This document shows positions 55,723 to 64,000 of a stretch of 64,000 nucleotides of DNA, in pieces. Every line of letters begins with the position of its first letter. Within the stretch, counting starts at the first letter, position 1. The DNA lies in contig NCKB01000013.1 of the NCBI GenBank assembly GCA_002279065.1, positions 62,001 through 126,000 of the forward strand, read 5' to 3'. The DNA comes from Lysobacterales bacterium 15-68-25 (GTDB lineage Bacteria; Pseudomonadota; Gammaproteobacteria; Xanthomonadales; Rhodanobacteraceae). Below the pieces are notes generated by a model that searched no databases, was not told where the DNA came from, and was given only the letters and a program-made list of their open reading frames with translations. The position numbers and the translations under genes were made by a program.

Positions 55723-58700
55723 TCAGGCGGTGGACTGGTCGGGCCGGCCGGCGCGTGAGGTGACGGCGGCCAGGGTTTCCTCGATGCTTCGTGCCAGTTG
55801 GGCACCGGACACCGGCTTGCGCACGAAGCCGTCCATGCCGGCGGCACGGGCCCGGGCCTCGTCGCCCGCGGTCGAGCGCGCGGTGATCGCCATGATCGGC
55901 AGGTAGGTGCCGGCCGGTTCGCGCTGGCGCACCAGATGCGCGATCTGGAAGCCATCGACACCGGGCAGGTCCAGGTCCAGCAGCATCAGGTCGAAACTGG
56001 CGGTGCTCAGTTCGGCCAGCGCGGCGAGGCCGTGTGCCACGCTGGTCACCCGGTGACCCTGCGCTTCCAGCAGGCCACGGATCACCGAAGCGACGATCGC
56101 ATCGTCCTCGACCAGCAGCATGCGGCACGGTGGCATCCGCCCCGGCTCGTTACCCGGCACCACCGGCTCCGGCAACTCCTCTTCGGGCAGGGGCAGCGGC
56201 AGCCGCACGCTGAACACGCTGCCCACGGTCAGCCGCGACTCCAGCTCGATGGTGCCGCCCATCAGGGTCACCAGTTCGCGACAGATCGCCAGCCCGAGCC
56301 CACTGCCGGCACGCCGCAGCGGACCCTCGGCCTGCTCGAAGCGCTGGAACAGCCGCGACTGGCTCGCCTCGGGAATGCCCGGACCGGTGTCGCGCACGCT
56401 GAATTCGACGCCACCGGGCAGCGGCCGTGCAGCCAGCGTGACGCGGCCGCGATCGGTGAACTTCACTGCGTTGCCGGTGAGGTTGAGCAGGATCTGCTTG
56501 ATCCGCATCGCATCGCCCACCATGCGCCCCGGCAGCCCTGCCGCCGCCTCCAGGGTGAAGCCGATGCCCTTGCCGCGCGCCTGCGCGGCGGTCATGCGCG
56601 CCACGTCCTGCAGCAGCTCGTAGGGGTCGAACGGCGCCAGCTCCAGTTCCAGTCGCCCCGCCTCGATGCGCGCCAGGTCCAGCGCGTCGTTGAGCAGCTT
56701 CAGCAGCATCGCGCCGGAGCGTTGCATGGCCTGCGCGTATTCGCTCTGCTCGGGCCGCAGCGGCGTGGACATCAGCAGTTCGGCCATGCCCATCACGCCG
56801 GTCATCGGCGTGCGGATCTCGTGGCTCAGCGTGGCGAGGAACCGCGTCTTCGCGGCGCTGGCCTCCTCGGCGAGCTGGCGCTGCTGCTCGGACAGGTCCA
56901 GCCGATGGCGCTGGTCGACGCGACGCTGCCACAGCCGCAGCACCAGCATGGCCAGCAGCAGCATCCCGATCGCATAGCCGAACCAGGCCCACCAGCGCTC
57001 CCACGGTGGCGCATCGACCAGGATGGTCAACGGCGCGGACAGCTCGGTCCAGCGACCGTTGGCACCGGCGCCCATCACGTCCAGGGTGTAACTGCCCGGC
57101 TCCAGCGCGGCGAACTCGCGCTCGCCGCGGTTGCCCACGTCCACCCAGCCGCCGTCCAGCCCGGACATGCGGAACCGGTAGTGGTTGGCCGCCGGGTCGA
57201 TGTAGGAGTAAAGCCTCGCGACCACGCCCAGCTCGCGATCATGCCAGCCGACGTGCAGCGTGCCCGATACCGGCAGATCGACCAGGCGGCCCTGCCGGCG
57301 CACGTGCACACCGGTGATCTGCAGCGGCGCGGCGCCGTCCTGCTCGGTGATGCGGTCGGGGTTGAAACCCACCACGCCGCCGAAGGTCGGCGCGTAGATC
57401 GTGCCATCGGCCAGGCGGCTGTAGCCGCGGAAGAACTCACCGTTGGCCAGCCCGTCCTGCAGGCCCATCTGGCGGAATCGCCCGGTGTCGGGATTGAAGC
57501 GCCACAGGCCGTCGCTGCCGAAGACCCACACGCGGCGATGCGCATCGATGCGCAGGTCCACCACGTTGATCGACGGCCAGCCCTGGTCGGCCAGCACACG
57601 CCGGTCCAATTGCAGGCCGTCGCGGGCCAGGCGGTAATGCTCCAGACCGTCGGGCCGGGCCAGCCAGAAACCATCGGGCGAGGCATCGAAGGCGTTCACC
57701 GCCTGCCGGTTGTCCACGCCGGGCACCGGCTCGAAGTGGTCGTGGCTGGCGTCCAGCCGGTACAGGCCGCCGTCGCTGGCGTACCAGAACACGCCGAAGC
57801 GCAGGGTCATCTGGCTGCCCCAGCGCGCGCGATCGTCGCCACCGGCAATCGCCACCGGGCTCACCGCCAGCGTCTTCGGGTCGATCCGGAACAACCCCTG
57901 GTTGAAGGTGCGCACGTACAGGCGGCCGTCCGGTCCGGCCTCGACCTCCAGTGGCGTCCTGAGAACGCGCTGGTCGGGATCGACCTGGTCGACGTGGCCG
58001 TCTCGGTAGCGGTAGAACGACCCCTTGGTGGCAATCCACAGGTTGTGGTCGGCGTCCTCGGTCATGCCGACCACGTCGCCGCTCAGACCGGAGATCACGT
58101 GCTGCACGCGCCCGGTGGACGGATCGAGCTTGTCCACGCGGCCACCGCGCTCGCCGACCCACACCTGCTCGCCGCTCGCATGCGCCATGGCGGTGGCCAT
58201 CGAGTCGCGCAGGCTGTCCGGATCGTCGGGGATGTGCGTGTAGCGGCTCATGCCGGACCAGCCCGGCGCCAGGTAGCCGACACCGCCGTCGTACAACGCG
58301 AACCACAGTCCGCCCTCGCGGTCCGGCAGGATCTTCCACACCCAGCTGCCCGGCAGGTTGCCGTACATCACCGGCCGGTCGATCACCGGTATCAGCGGCT
58401 CGTGCGGCGCCGGCTGCAGGAACAGGCCCTTCTGTGTGCCGATCCACAGGCGGCCGTCGCGGTCCCGCGCGCTGGTCATGATGTTGGTGTCGGGCAGTCC
58501 GGGCACGTCCAGCGGGCGAGCCACGTCGTCGTCACCGACGAAGAACAGGCCGTGGGTGGAAGCAATGCGTATCTCGTCGTCGTCCGCGTTGCCCTCGATC
58601 GCCCAGGCATCGATGAGCATCCCGGGATCCACGCCGCGGATGGCCCGGATGCGGCCGTCCGGATCGCGCCGGAACACGCCGTGCGCGCTGCCGATCCACA

Positions 58701-59313
58701 GCCGGTCGTGGCGATCGACGTACAGCGCCGCTACCGCGCCGAAGCGCGCGGGAAGCCCGTCGCCGCCGGGCGGTTCGATATGGTCGAAGTGCCGCCCGTC
58801 CGGCCGCATGCGGTCCAGCCCCGCCTCGGTGCCGACCCAGATCGTGCCGCTGTTGCATTCGGCGACCGTCCACACCTTGTCGATCGACAGGCTGGCCGGG
58901 TCGGCCGGGTCGTGCCGCCAGTGCACGAAACCGCCGGTCGCCGGATCGAAGCGGTTGAGCCCCGCCTCCAGCCCGCTGCTCCACAGCCGACCGGCATGGT
59001 CCACCAGCAGGGCGCCGACGGTGTTGTCCGGCAGCGAGGTCGGGTCGCCGGCCACGTGATGGAACACCCGGAAGCCGACGCCGTCGTACTTCGCCAGACC
59101 GCCCTTGGTGCCGAACCACATCGCGCCATCGTGGTCCTGCACGATCGCGTAGACGCTGCTGCTGGGCAGCCCCTCCGCGGTGCCGAAACGGCGGAACTGC
59201 GGCGTGGGCAGCGCGCCGCCCGCGTCGACCGGTGCCTCGGGCACGGCGGCAGGTGTGGACGTGACGCCCCCGCCAGCGAGCAGGCCGATCGACATCAGCA
59301 ACGACAAGAACAT
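55723..59313 (-). CDS. hybrid sensor histidine kinase with two-component propeller (paralogue 2)
   Basis: A 1196-residue membrane signalling protein. Signal-type N-terminus (FLSLLMSIGLLAGGG); then about 14 short propeller repeats of the type DHAGRLWSSGLEAGLNRFDP and DGRLWIGTQKGLFL (residues about 35-690); a Y_Y_Y domain (about 695-755); one helix (FGYAIGMLLLAMLVLRLW, about 770-790). H-box [18 protein letters not shown] with His near 828, N-box [26 protein letters not shown], and a C-terminal receiver from about 1066 with LLVEDD and acceptor Asp in [15 protein letters not shown] 59313 has AAGGGGA upstream. It has no DNA-binding domain, so a phosphotransfer partner must exist elsewhere. Confidence 0.93.
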   Translation of the reverse strand: MFLSLLMSIGLLAGGGVTSTPAAVPEAPVDAGGALPTPQFRRFGTAEGLPSSSVYAIVQDHDGAMWFGTKGGLAKYDGVGFRVFHHVAGDPTSLPDNTVGALLVDHAGRLWSSGLEAGLNRFDPATGGFVHWRHDPADPASLSIDKVWTVAECNSGTIWVGTEAGLDRMRPDGRHFDHIEPPGGDGLPARFGAVAALYVDRHDRLWIGSAHGVFRRDPDGRIRAIRGVDPGMLIDAWAIEGNADDDEIRIASTHGLFFVGDDDVARPLDVPGLPDTNIMTSARDRDGRLWIGTQKGLFLQPAPHEPLIPVIDRPVMYGNLPGSWVWKILPDREGGLWFALYDGGVGYLAPGWSGMSRYTHIPDDPDSLRDSMATAMAHASGEQVWVGERGGRVDKLDPSTGRVQHVISGLSGDVVGMTEDADHNLWIATKGSFYRYRDGHVDQVDPDQRVLRTPLEVEAGPDGRLYVRTFNQGLFRIDPKTLAVSPVAIAGGDDRARWGSQMTLRFGVFWYASDGGLYRLDASHDHFEPVPGVDNRQAVNAFDASPDGFWLARPDGLEHYRLARDGLQLDRRVLADQGWPSINVVDLRIDAHRRVWVFGSDGLWRFNPDTGRFRQMGLQDGLANGEFFRGYSRLADGTIYAPTFGGVVGFNPDRITEQDGAAPLQITGVHVRRQGRLVDLPVSGTLHVGWHDRELGVVARLYSYIDPAANHYRFRMSGLDGGWVDVGNRGEREFAALEPGSYTLDVMGAGANGRWTELSAPLTILVDAPPWERWWAWFGYAIGMLLLAMLVLRLWQRRVDQRHRLDLSEQQRQLAEEASAAKTRFLATLSHEIRTPMTGVMGMAELLMSTPLRPEQSEYAQAMQRSGAMLLKLLNDALDLARIEAGRLELELAPFDPYELLQDVARMTAAQARGKGIGFTLEAAAGLPGRMVGDAMRIKQILLNLTGNAVKFTDRGRVTLAARPLPGGVEFSVRDTGPGIPEASQSRLFQRFEQAEGPLRRAGSGLGLAICRELVTLMGGTIELESRLTVGSVFSVRLPLPLPEEELPEPVVPGNEPGRMPPCRMLLVEDDAIVASVIRGLLEAQGHRVTSVAHGLAALAELSTASFDLMLLDLDLPGVDGFQIAHLVRQREPAGTYLPIMAITARSTAGDEARARAAGMDGFVRKPVSGAQLARSIEETLAAVTSRAGRPDQSTA

Positions 59314-59391
59314 GCGGTCCCCTTGCGCCCGGGACGACTGGGCACAAGGGCGATCATGCCAAATTGCGCGTCCCCTTACCCGCGCCATCGG

Positions 59392-62300
59392 TCATGCCGG
59401 CACCGCCGAGGCAGCGATCGCCGCTTCCATCGCCCGCGCCAGCTGCGTGCCGGACAAGGGCTTGCGGAGGAATCCGTCCATTCCGGCCTTGCGCGCACGC
59501 ACCTCCTCGTCGCCACCGGATCGGGCGGTGATCGCTACGATCGGCAGATGCCCGGCACCGCCTTCGCGCTGGCGTATCAACCGCGCCAGCTGGAAGCCAT
59601 CGAGGCCAGGCAGGTCCAGGTCCAGCAGGAGCACGTCGTGCGGACCGCGCTCCAGCTCGGCCATTGCCGCCAGGCCGTTGGCCACGTGCACCACGGCATG
59701 CCCCTGCTGCTCGAGCAGGCCGCGGATCACCGCGGCCACGGTGGTGTCGTCCTCGACCAGCAGCACCTGCCGCGCCAGCAACGGCCGCGGCGCGACCGGG
59801 ACCGGCGCAACCGCCGGGGCCAGTGCGGGCAGCGGCAGGCGCACGCGGAAGGTGCTGCCGTGCCCCAGGCGCGACTCCAGTTCGATCGAGCCACCCATCA
59901 GGGTCACCAACTCGCGGCAGATCGCCAGGCCGAGCCCGCTGCCAGCGCGGCGCTGCGGTCCCTCGACCTGCTCGAAGCGGCCGAACAGGCGCGACTGGCT
60001 GGCCTCCGGGATGCCCGGACCGGTATCGCTGACGCTGAACATCACGCCGCCGCCGATGCGCTGCCCGCTGAGCGTGATGCTGCCGCGCTCGGTGAACTTC
60101 ACCGCGTTGGTGGCCAGGTTCAGCAGGATCTGCTCGACGCGCAGCATGTCGCCCATCAGCGAGGCCGGCAGGTCGGGCGCCACCTCGAGCCGGAACGCGA
60201 TGCCCTTGGCGCGCGCCTGCCCGCCGACCAGCCGTGTCACGTCGTCGAGCAACTGGCGCGGCGAGAACGGCGCGGGTTCCAGTTCGAACCGTCCGGCCTC
60301 GATGCGGGCCAGGTCCAGCGCATCGTTGAGCAGCTTGAGCAGCATCGTGCCGGAGCGCTGCATCGCCTGGGCATACTCGCGCTGGCCGGGTTGCAGCGGC
60401 GTGGCCAGCAGCAGCTCGGCCATGCCGATCACGCCGGTCATCGGGGTGCGGATCTCGTGGCTCAGCGTGGCGAGGAACTGGGTCTTGGCCGCGTTCGCCT
60501 GTTCGGCCAGCAACCGCTGCTGCTCGGCCAGCTGCATGCGATGACGCTGTGCCTCGCGCCGACGCCACGCCAGCGCGAGCCCCGCGGCCGACCCGACCGC
60601 GGCGACGGCGTAGGTCATCCACGCCCACCAGCGATCCCACGGTGGCGCCTGCACGTGGATCGCCAGCGGCACGGCCAGCCGCCCCCATGGCCCGTCCGGC
60701 CCGGCCGCCATCACCTGCAAGGTGTAGTCGCCCGGACGCAGGCCGGCGAACTCTCGCTCGCCGTGCGCGCCTCCCTCGACCCAGTCGCGGTCCAGCCCGA
60801 CCAGGCGGAAACGGTAGCGGTTGCCCGCCGGGTTCACGAACGAGGCCACCCGCGCCTGCACGCGCAGGTCGCGGTCGCGCCAGCCCAGGTCGAGCTGCCG
60901 CAAGCCGGCGCCGGCCAGCACGCGGGCATGACGTCCTCGCACGGTGACCGCCGCCAGCGACACCGGCGGCGTCTGCGTCGGCGCGCTGCGGGCATCCAGC
61001 TGCTCCGGATCGAAGCCGATCACGCCGCCGTGCGTGGGCGCGTAAAGCGGCCCGCCCGCCATCGGCTGCGCCACACCACCGAGGAACTCGCCATCCATCA
61101 GGCCGTCCTGCGCGCCGATGCGATGTAGCCGGGTCGCACCGGGCTCCAGCCGCCACAGGCCGGTCTCGGCAAAGATCCACAGTGCGCCCTTGGCGTCCTC
61201 ATACAGGTCGCGCACCACCGGCGCGCGCCAGCCGTTCGAGGCATCGACCACGCGATCGCGCGTGGCGCGACCGTCGCTCCCGCGATAATGCTCGAGCCGG
61301 TCCTGCCGGATCACCCAGAAGCCCGTGGTGTCGAACGACAGGCCAAGCGCATCCTCGCCGCGCGGCACGCCGGGCACGAAAGCCATGCGACCCAACCCGG
61401 CATCCCAGCGCATCACGCCCTCGTGGTTGGCGTACCACAGCACGCCGCCGGCCATGCCGAGCGCGCCCGGACGCAGGTCCGGCTGGTCCGCATCCGGCGG
61501 CATCGGCACCGGCGTGATCGCCAGCGTGCGCGTGTCGATGCGCACGATTGCCGCGCCGGATACCGTCGCATACAGCACGCCCGGCCCGCCGCTGGCGAGG
61601 ATCTCCGGTCGCTTGAGCCATTGCCGCTGCGGATCGACGGTGACCGCTTGCCCTCGGGCGTAGCGCTTGAGCACGCCACGCAGGGTGAACCACAGTGCGC
61701 CGTCCTGGTCGACCATCGCCACCGGGTCGGTCTTCAGATCGGACAACACGTGATGGACTTCGCCGGTGACCGGATCGAGCCGGTCGATGCGCTCGGGCTC
61801 GCCGATCCACAGCGTGCCGTCGGCGGCCGGGGTCACCCCCGAGGCCATGCTGTCGCTGAGGCTGTCCGGATCGTCGGGTACGTGGGTGAAGCGCGCGAAG
61901 TTCTGCCAGTTCGGCGGCAGGTAGGCCACGCCGCCGTCGTAGAAGGTCAGCCACACGCCGCCCTCGCGGTCGGCCAGCACGCGCCAGGTCCACTCACCCG
62001 GCAGGCCGCCGACCAGCAGCGGCTGGCGGTGGAACGCGTGCAGTCCGCTGCGCGGGTCGTCCAGCACCACACCATGCAGGGTCGCCATCCACAGGCGGCC
62101 GGCGCGATCGCGTGTGCTGGCGAACACGTAGCCCGGCGCCATCTGCGCCGTGGTGTAGGCCGGTTGCGCCACGCCGTCGACGATCCGGTACAGGCCGAAC
62201 TTGGTGCCGATGCGCAGGTCCGCACCGCTGCCCTCGATGCGCCAGATCTGGTTCGGCTTGTCGCTGGCGTTGCGCACCGGCACGCGCGCGATGTGCCCGT

Positions 62301-62949
62301 CCGGCGAGCGCTTCAGCAGCACGCCGGACCAAGTGCCGATCCACAGCGTGCCGTCCGCTTCCGCGCGCAGCGCACCGACCACCGTGTCGCGGGTGCCGGG
62401 CTTGCCATCGAACACCGACAGGTAAGGCACGTGCGCCAGCGTGCGGCCGTCGGCGGAGAGGTGGTCCAGCCCCGCTGCCGTGCCGATCCACAGGCTACCG
62501 TCCGGCGCCCGGGCCAGCGCGTAGACCACGTCGTCGGACAGGCTGTCGGCACGCTTGTCGTCATGGCGCCAGTGCCGCACGCGACCGGTGGCCGGATCCA
62601 GCCGGTCCACGCCGGCATCGCCGGTGCCGATCCACACCGTGCCATCGCCCGCGTCGACCAGTTGCGTGACGTCCTGGCTGCCCAGTGACGCCGGATCGCC
62701 CGGCTCGTACACCCAGGTGGTGAAGCCGACGCCGTCGTAGCGGCTCACGCCGCCGGAGCCGCCGAACCACATCATGCCGTCGCGATCCTGCATCACCGCA
62801 TTCACCGCCGCCCCCGGCAGGCCATCGGCGATGCCGTAACGGCGGAACTGCGGCGTGGCCAGCGGCGGCGCCGCGGGGCGGGAGGTGGCTGGCGCGCTTC
62901 CCGCGGTCGCGGCCAGGGCGAACATCCATCCGAACAACAACGACACCAT
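59392..62949 (-). CDS. hybrid sensor histidine kinase with two-component propeller (paralogue 1)
   Basis: A 1185-residue tandem paralogue with the same order: hydrophobic signal segment ([17 protein letters not shown]), propeller repeats ([32 protein letters not shown]), Y_Y_Y, helix near 765-785, His in [18 protein letters not shown] near 826, [26 protein letters not shown] and a receiver with LLVEDD and [12 protein letters not shown]. Kinase and receiver parts are almost identical between paralogues, while the sensor parts differ much more. ATG 62949 has AGGGG eight bases upstream; another ATG two codons earlier is possible. It lies 78 bp upstream of paralogue 2. Confidence 0.93.
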   Translation of the reverse strand: MVSLLFGWMFALAATAGSAPATSRPAAPPLATPQFRRYGIADGLPGAAVNAVMQDRDGMMWFGGSGGVSRYDGVGFTTWVYEPGDPASLGSQDVTQLVDAGDGTVWIGTGDAGVDRLDPATGRVRHWRHDDKRADSLSDDVVYALARAPDGSLWIGTAAGLDHLSADGRTLAHVPYLSVFDGKPGTRDTVVGALRAEADGTLWIGTWSGVLLKRSPDGHIARVPVRNASDKPNQIWRIEGSGADLRIGTKFGLYRIVDGVAQPAYTTAQMAPGYVFASTRDRAGRLWMATLHGVVLDDPRSGLHAFHRQPLLVGGLPGEWTWRVLADREGGVWLTFYDGGVAYLPPNWQNFARFTHVPDDPDSLSDSMASGVTPAADGTLWIGEPERIDRLDPVTGEVHHVLSDLKTDPVAMVDQDGALWFTLRGVLKRYARGQAVTVDPQRQWLKRPEILASGGPGVLYATVSGAAIVRIDTRTLAITPVPMPPDADQPDLRPGALGMAGGVLWYANHEGVMRWDAGLGRMAFVPGVPRGEDALGLSFDTTGFWVIRQDRLEHYRGSDGRATRDRVVDASNGWRAPVVRDLYEDAKGALWIFAETGLWRLEPGATRLHRIGAQDGLMDGEFLGGVAQPMAGGPLYAPTHGGVIGFDPEQLDARSAPTQTPPVSLAAVTVRGRHARVLAGAGLRQLDLGWRDRDLRVQARVASFVNPAGNRYRFRLVGLDRDWVEGGAHGEREFAGLRPGDYTLQVMAAGPDGPWGRLAVPLAIHVQAPPWDRWWAWMTYAVAAVGSAAGLALAWRRREAQRHRMQLAEQQRLLAEQANAAKTQFLATLSHEIRTPMTGVIGMAELLLATPLQPGQREYAQAMQRSGTMLLKLLNDALDLARIEAGRFELEPAPFSPRQLLDDVTRLVGGQARAKGIAFRLEVAPDLPASLMGDMLRVEQILLNLATNAVKFTERGSITLSGQRIGGGVMFSVSDTGPGIPEASQSRLFGRFEQVEGPQRRAGSGLGLAICRELVTLMGGSIELESRLGHGSTFRVRLPLPALAPAVAPVPVAPRPLLARQVLLVEDDTTVAAVIRGLLEQQGHAVVHVANGLAAMAELERGPHDVLLLDLDLPGLDGFQLARLIRQREGGAGHLPIVAITARSGGDEEVRARKAGMDGFLRKPLSGTQLARAMEAAIAASAVPA

Positions 62950-63117
62950 GAGCATCCCCTGCTGGTGCGCGGTGCCTCCCGGCCCCCTCCCGGCAGCGCG
63001 GCCAGACCGCGCACCGTCACCGACGCAGTCCCGGATGATGCCAAAAAACGCCCGCACCGACCGGCCACCGCGCCATGCACCGACGTCGCGGTAGCTGCTG
63101 CGCCTAGAATCGGCGTC

Positions 63118-64000
63118 ATGTCACGCCGCCTGCGCCTGCTGCTGTCCGCCCTCGCCGTCGCCGCCCTGCTGTGGTTGTTGTTCGGCGCCGCCGAACGCGC
63201 CTTGGCCTTGGCGCAACGCTTCCTCGCCCTGCCCGGCTGGCTGCAATGGACGCTGGGCGCCGCGCTGGCGTTGTTCGGCGCGCTCGGGCTGGCGGGGCTG
63301 TGGTGGCTGCTGCGCCCGCCGCGCAAGCGTCGGCCGGTGACCGCACCGGACCGCGCCAGCCTGGAGCAGCGCATCGCCACGCTGGACGAACGCGGCGCGG
63401 ACACCGGCGCACTGCGCGCCGAGCTGGGCGAGCTGGACCGTCGCCGCGCCAGCGGGCGCGTCTACGTGGCGCTGTTCGGCGAGATCTCCACCGGCAAGTC
63501 CAGCCTGCTGCGCGCGCTGGCGCCGCATGCCGACGCGGCCAGCGACGTGCGCGGCGGCACCACGCGCCAGGTGCAGCACGTCGACGGCACGCTGCCTGAC
63601 GGTCGCGCCCTGGTGCTGGCCGACGTGCCGGGCAGCCGCGAGGCGGGCGGCGAGGCACACGAGGCGCTGGCCCGCGCCGAGGCTCTGCGCGCCCACGCGG
63701 TGATCTACCTCTGCGCCGGCGACCTCACCCGCAGCCAGGCCGAGGAGGTCCGCTGGCTGGCGCATTTCGGCAAACCGCTGGTGCTGGCGCTGAACAAGGC
63801 CGACCAGTGGCCGCGGGACGACCTGCAGCAACTGCTCGCCCGCCTGCGCCGCACCGCCGACGGCGCCGCCGCGGCCGTGGTGGCAATCAGCGCCGGGGGC
63901 CGCGAGCGCTTCGTGCGGGCCCTTCCCGACGGCGGCAGCGAACAGGTGGAGCGCGCCCGCGCCCCTGCCATCGCGCCGCTGCTCGACGCCCTCTCGCGCC
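63118..64000 (+). CDS. membrane-anchored GTPase, 3' end outside the window
   Basis: The visible 294 codons begin with two hydrophobic segments ([19 protein letters not shown] and [20 protein letters not shown], residues about 5-24 and 42-62), then a basic linker and a helical stretch. The G domain has G1 [14 protein letters not shown] near residue 121, a G2-type Thr in [10 protein letters not shown]3 ADVPGS near 165, and G4 LNKADQW near 227. G3 lacks the usual DxxG-Q form and reads D-V-P-G-S, as in Era/Der-like families. TAGAAT lies 8 bp before the ATG as a possible -10 box. Divergent from the hybrid kinases. The missing C-terminus would decide the subfamily (for example DUF697). Confidence 0.85.
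   Translation, partial: MSRRLRLLLSALAVAALLWLLFGAAERALALAQRFLALPGWLQWTLGAALALFGALGLAGLWWLLRPPRKRRPVTAPDRASLEQRIATLDERGADTGALRAELGELDRRRASGRVYVALFGEISTGKSSLLRALAPHADAASDVRGGTTRQVQHVDGTLPDGRALVLADVPGSREAGGEAHEALARAEALRAHAVIYLCAGDLTRSQAEEVRWLAHFGKPLVLALNKADQWPRDDLQQLLARLRRTADGAAAAVVAISAGGRERFVRALPDGGSEQVERARAPAIAPLLDALSR

Noticed and set aside
55798-61128. 1776-residue open frame on the plus strand
   Set aside because: It lies antisense to the two hybrid kinase genes; the translation is low-complexity His/Gln/Arg-rich with no domain, a usual GC-skewed shadow.

Overview
The window is a chromosomal segment of a high-GC gammaproteobacterium. Gene content and order (pssA-holD-rimI, H-NS with a TWSGRGKRPRWF core, lptF/lptG divergent from pepA-holC, xerD-dsbC, purL, aroK-aroB, hemP) point to Xanthomonadales, most likely Rhodanobacteraceae (Rhodanobacter/Dyella type). 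The family assignment is inference from protein likeness; no rRNA gene is present to settle it. I found no tRNA, rRNA, CRISPR, prophage or insertion sequence. No stretch over 300 bases lacks a gene.

Layout. 1-4.7 kb: rimI (cut by the window edge), holD and pssA on the minus strand, then a DUF4124 protein, proS and an H-NS-like gene on the plus strand. From 4.7 to 31.5 kb every gene lies on the minus strand. Read in transcription order this block starts with hemP and a small partner under a Fur-like box. It continues with a MacA-like adaptor, one ABC ATPase, twelve half-size MacB/FtsX permeases arranged as six tandem A-B pairs, a DUF885 metallopeptidase-like protein, a sigma-54 response regulator, a small secreted protein, an NtrY-like sensor kinase, and finally an SPFH-NfeD-ThrE-like group.

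The main discovery candidate is this 23-kb transport and signalling locus (7.5-30.6 kb). One adaptor and one ATPase appear to serve six different permease pairs. A consensus-quality sigma-54 promoter (TTGGCACGCCCATTGCT on the minus strand, 30544-30560) lies just before the adaptor gene. An ordered array of TGTCCG half-sites sits about 100 bp further upstream. A sigma-54 activator and its kinase lie at the far end of the same array. The layout suggests one two-component system that senses envelope or peptide stress and switches on a modular exporter. No outer-membrane TolC-like gene and no substrate gene lies inside the locus.

31.5-53.5 kb is mostly housekeeping: a periplasmic-binding-fold protein, yjbQ, pdxH, a P-loop kinase, a YbjQ protein, an SDR protein, aroK-aroB, an EamA transporter, a glycosyltransferase, purL, dsbC, xerD, an RDD protein, a methyltransferase, a phaZ-AraC-monooxygenase overlap cluster, ltaE, psiE and lptF-lptG. 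53.5-64 kb holds pepA-holC, two large paralogous hybrid histidine kinases with ligand-sensing propellers, and the start of a membrane GTPase cut by the window end.

Two intergenic spacers (29079-29217 and 55079-55276) are bounded by perfect 22-bp and 26-bp purine-rich inverted repeats and look like short non-coding repeat elements.
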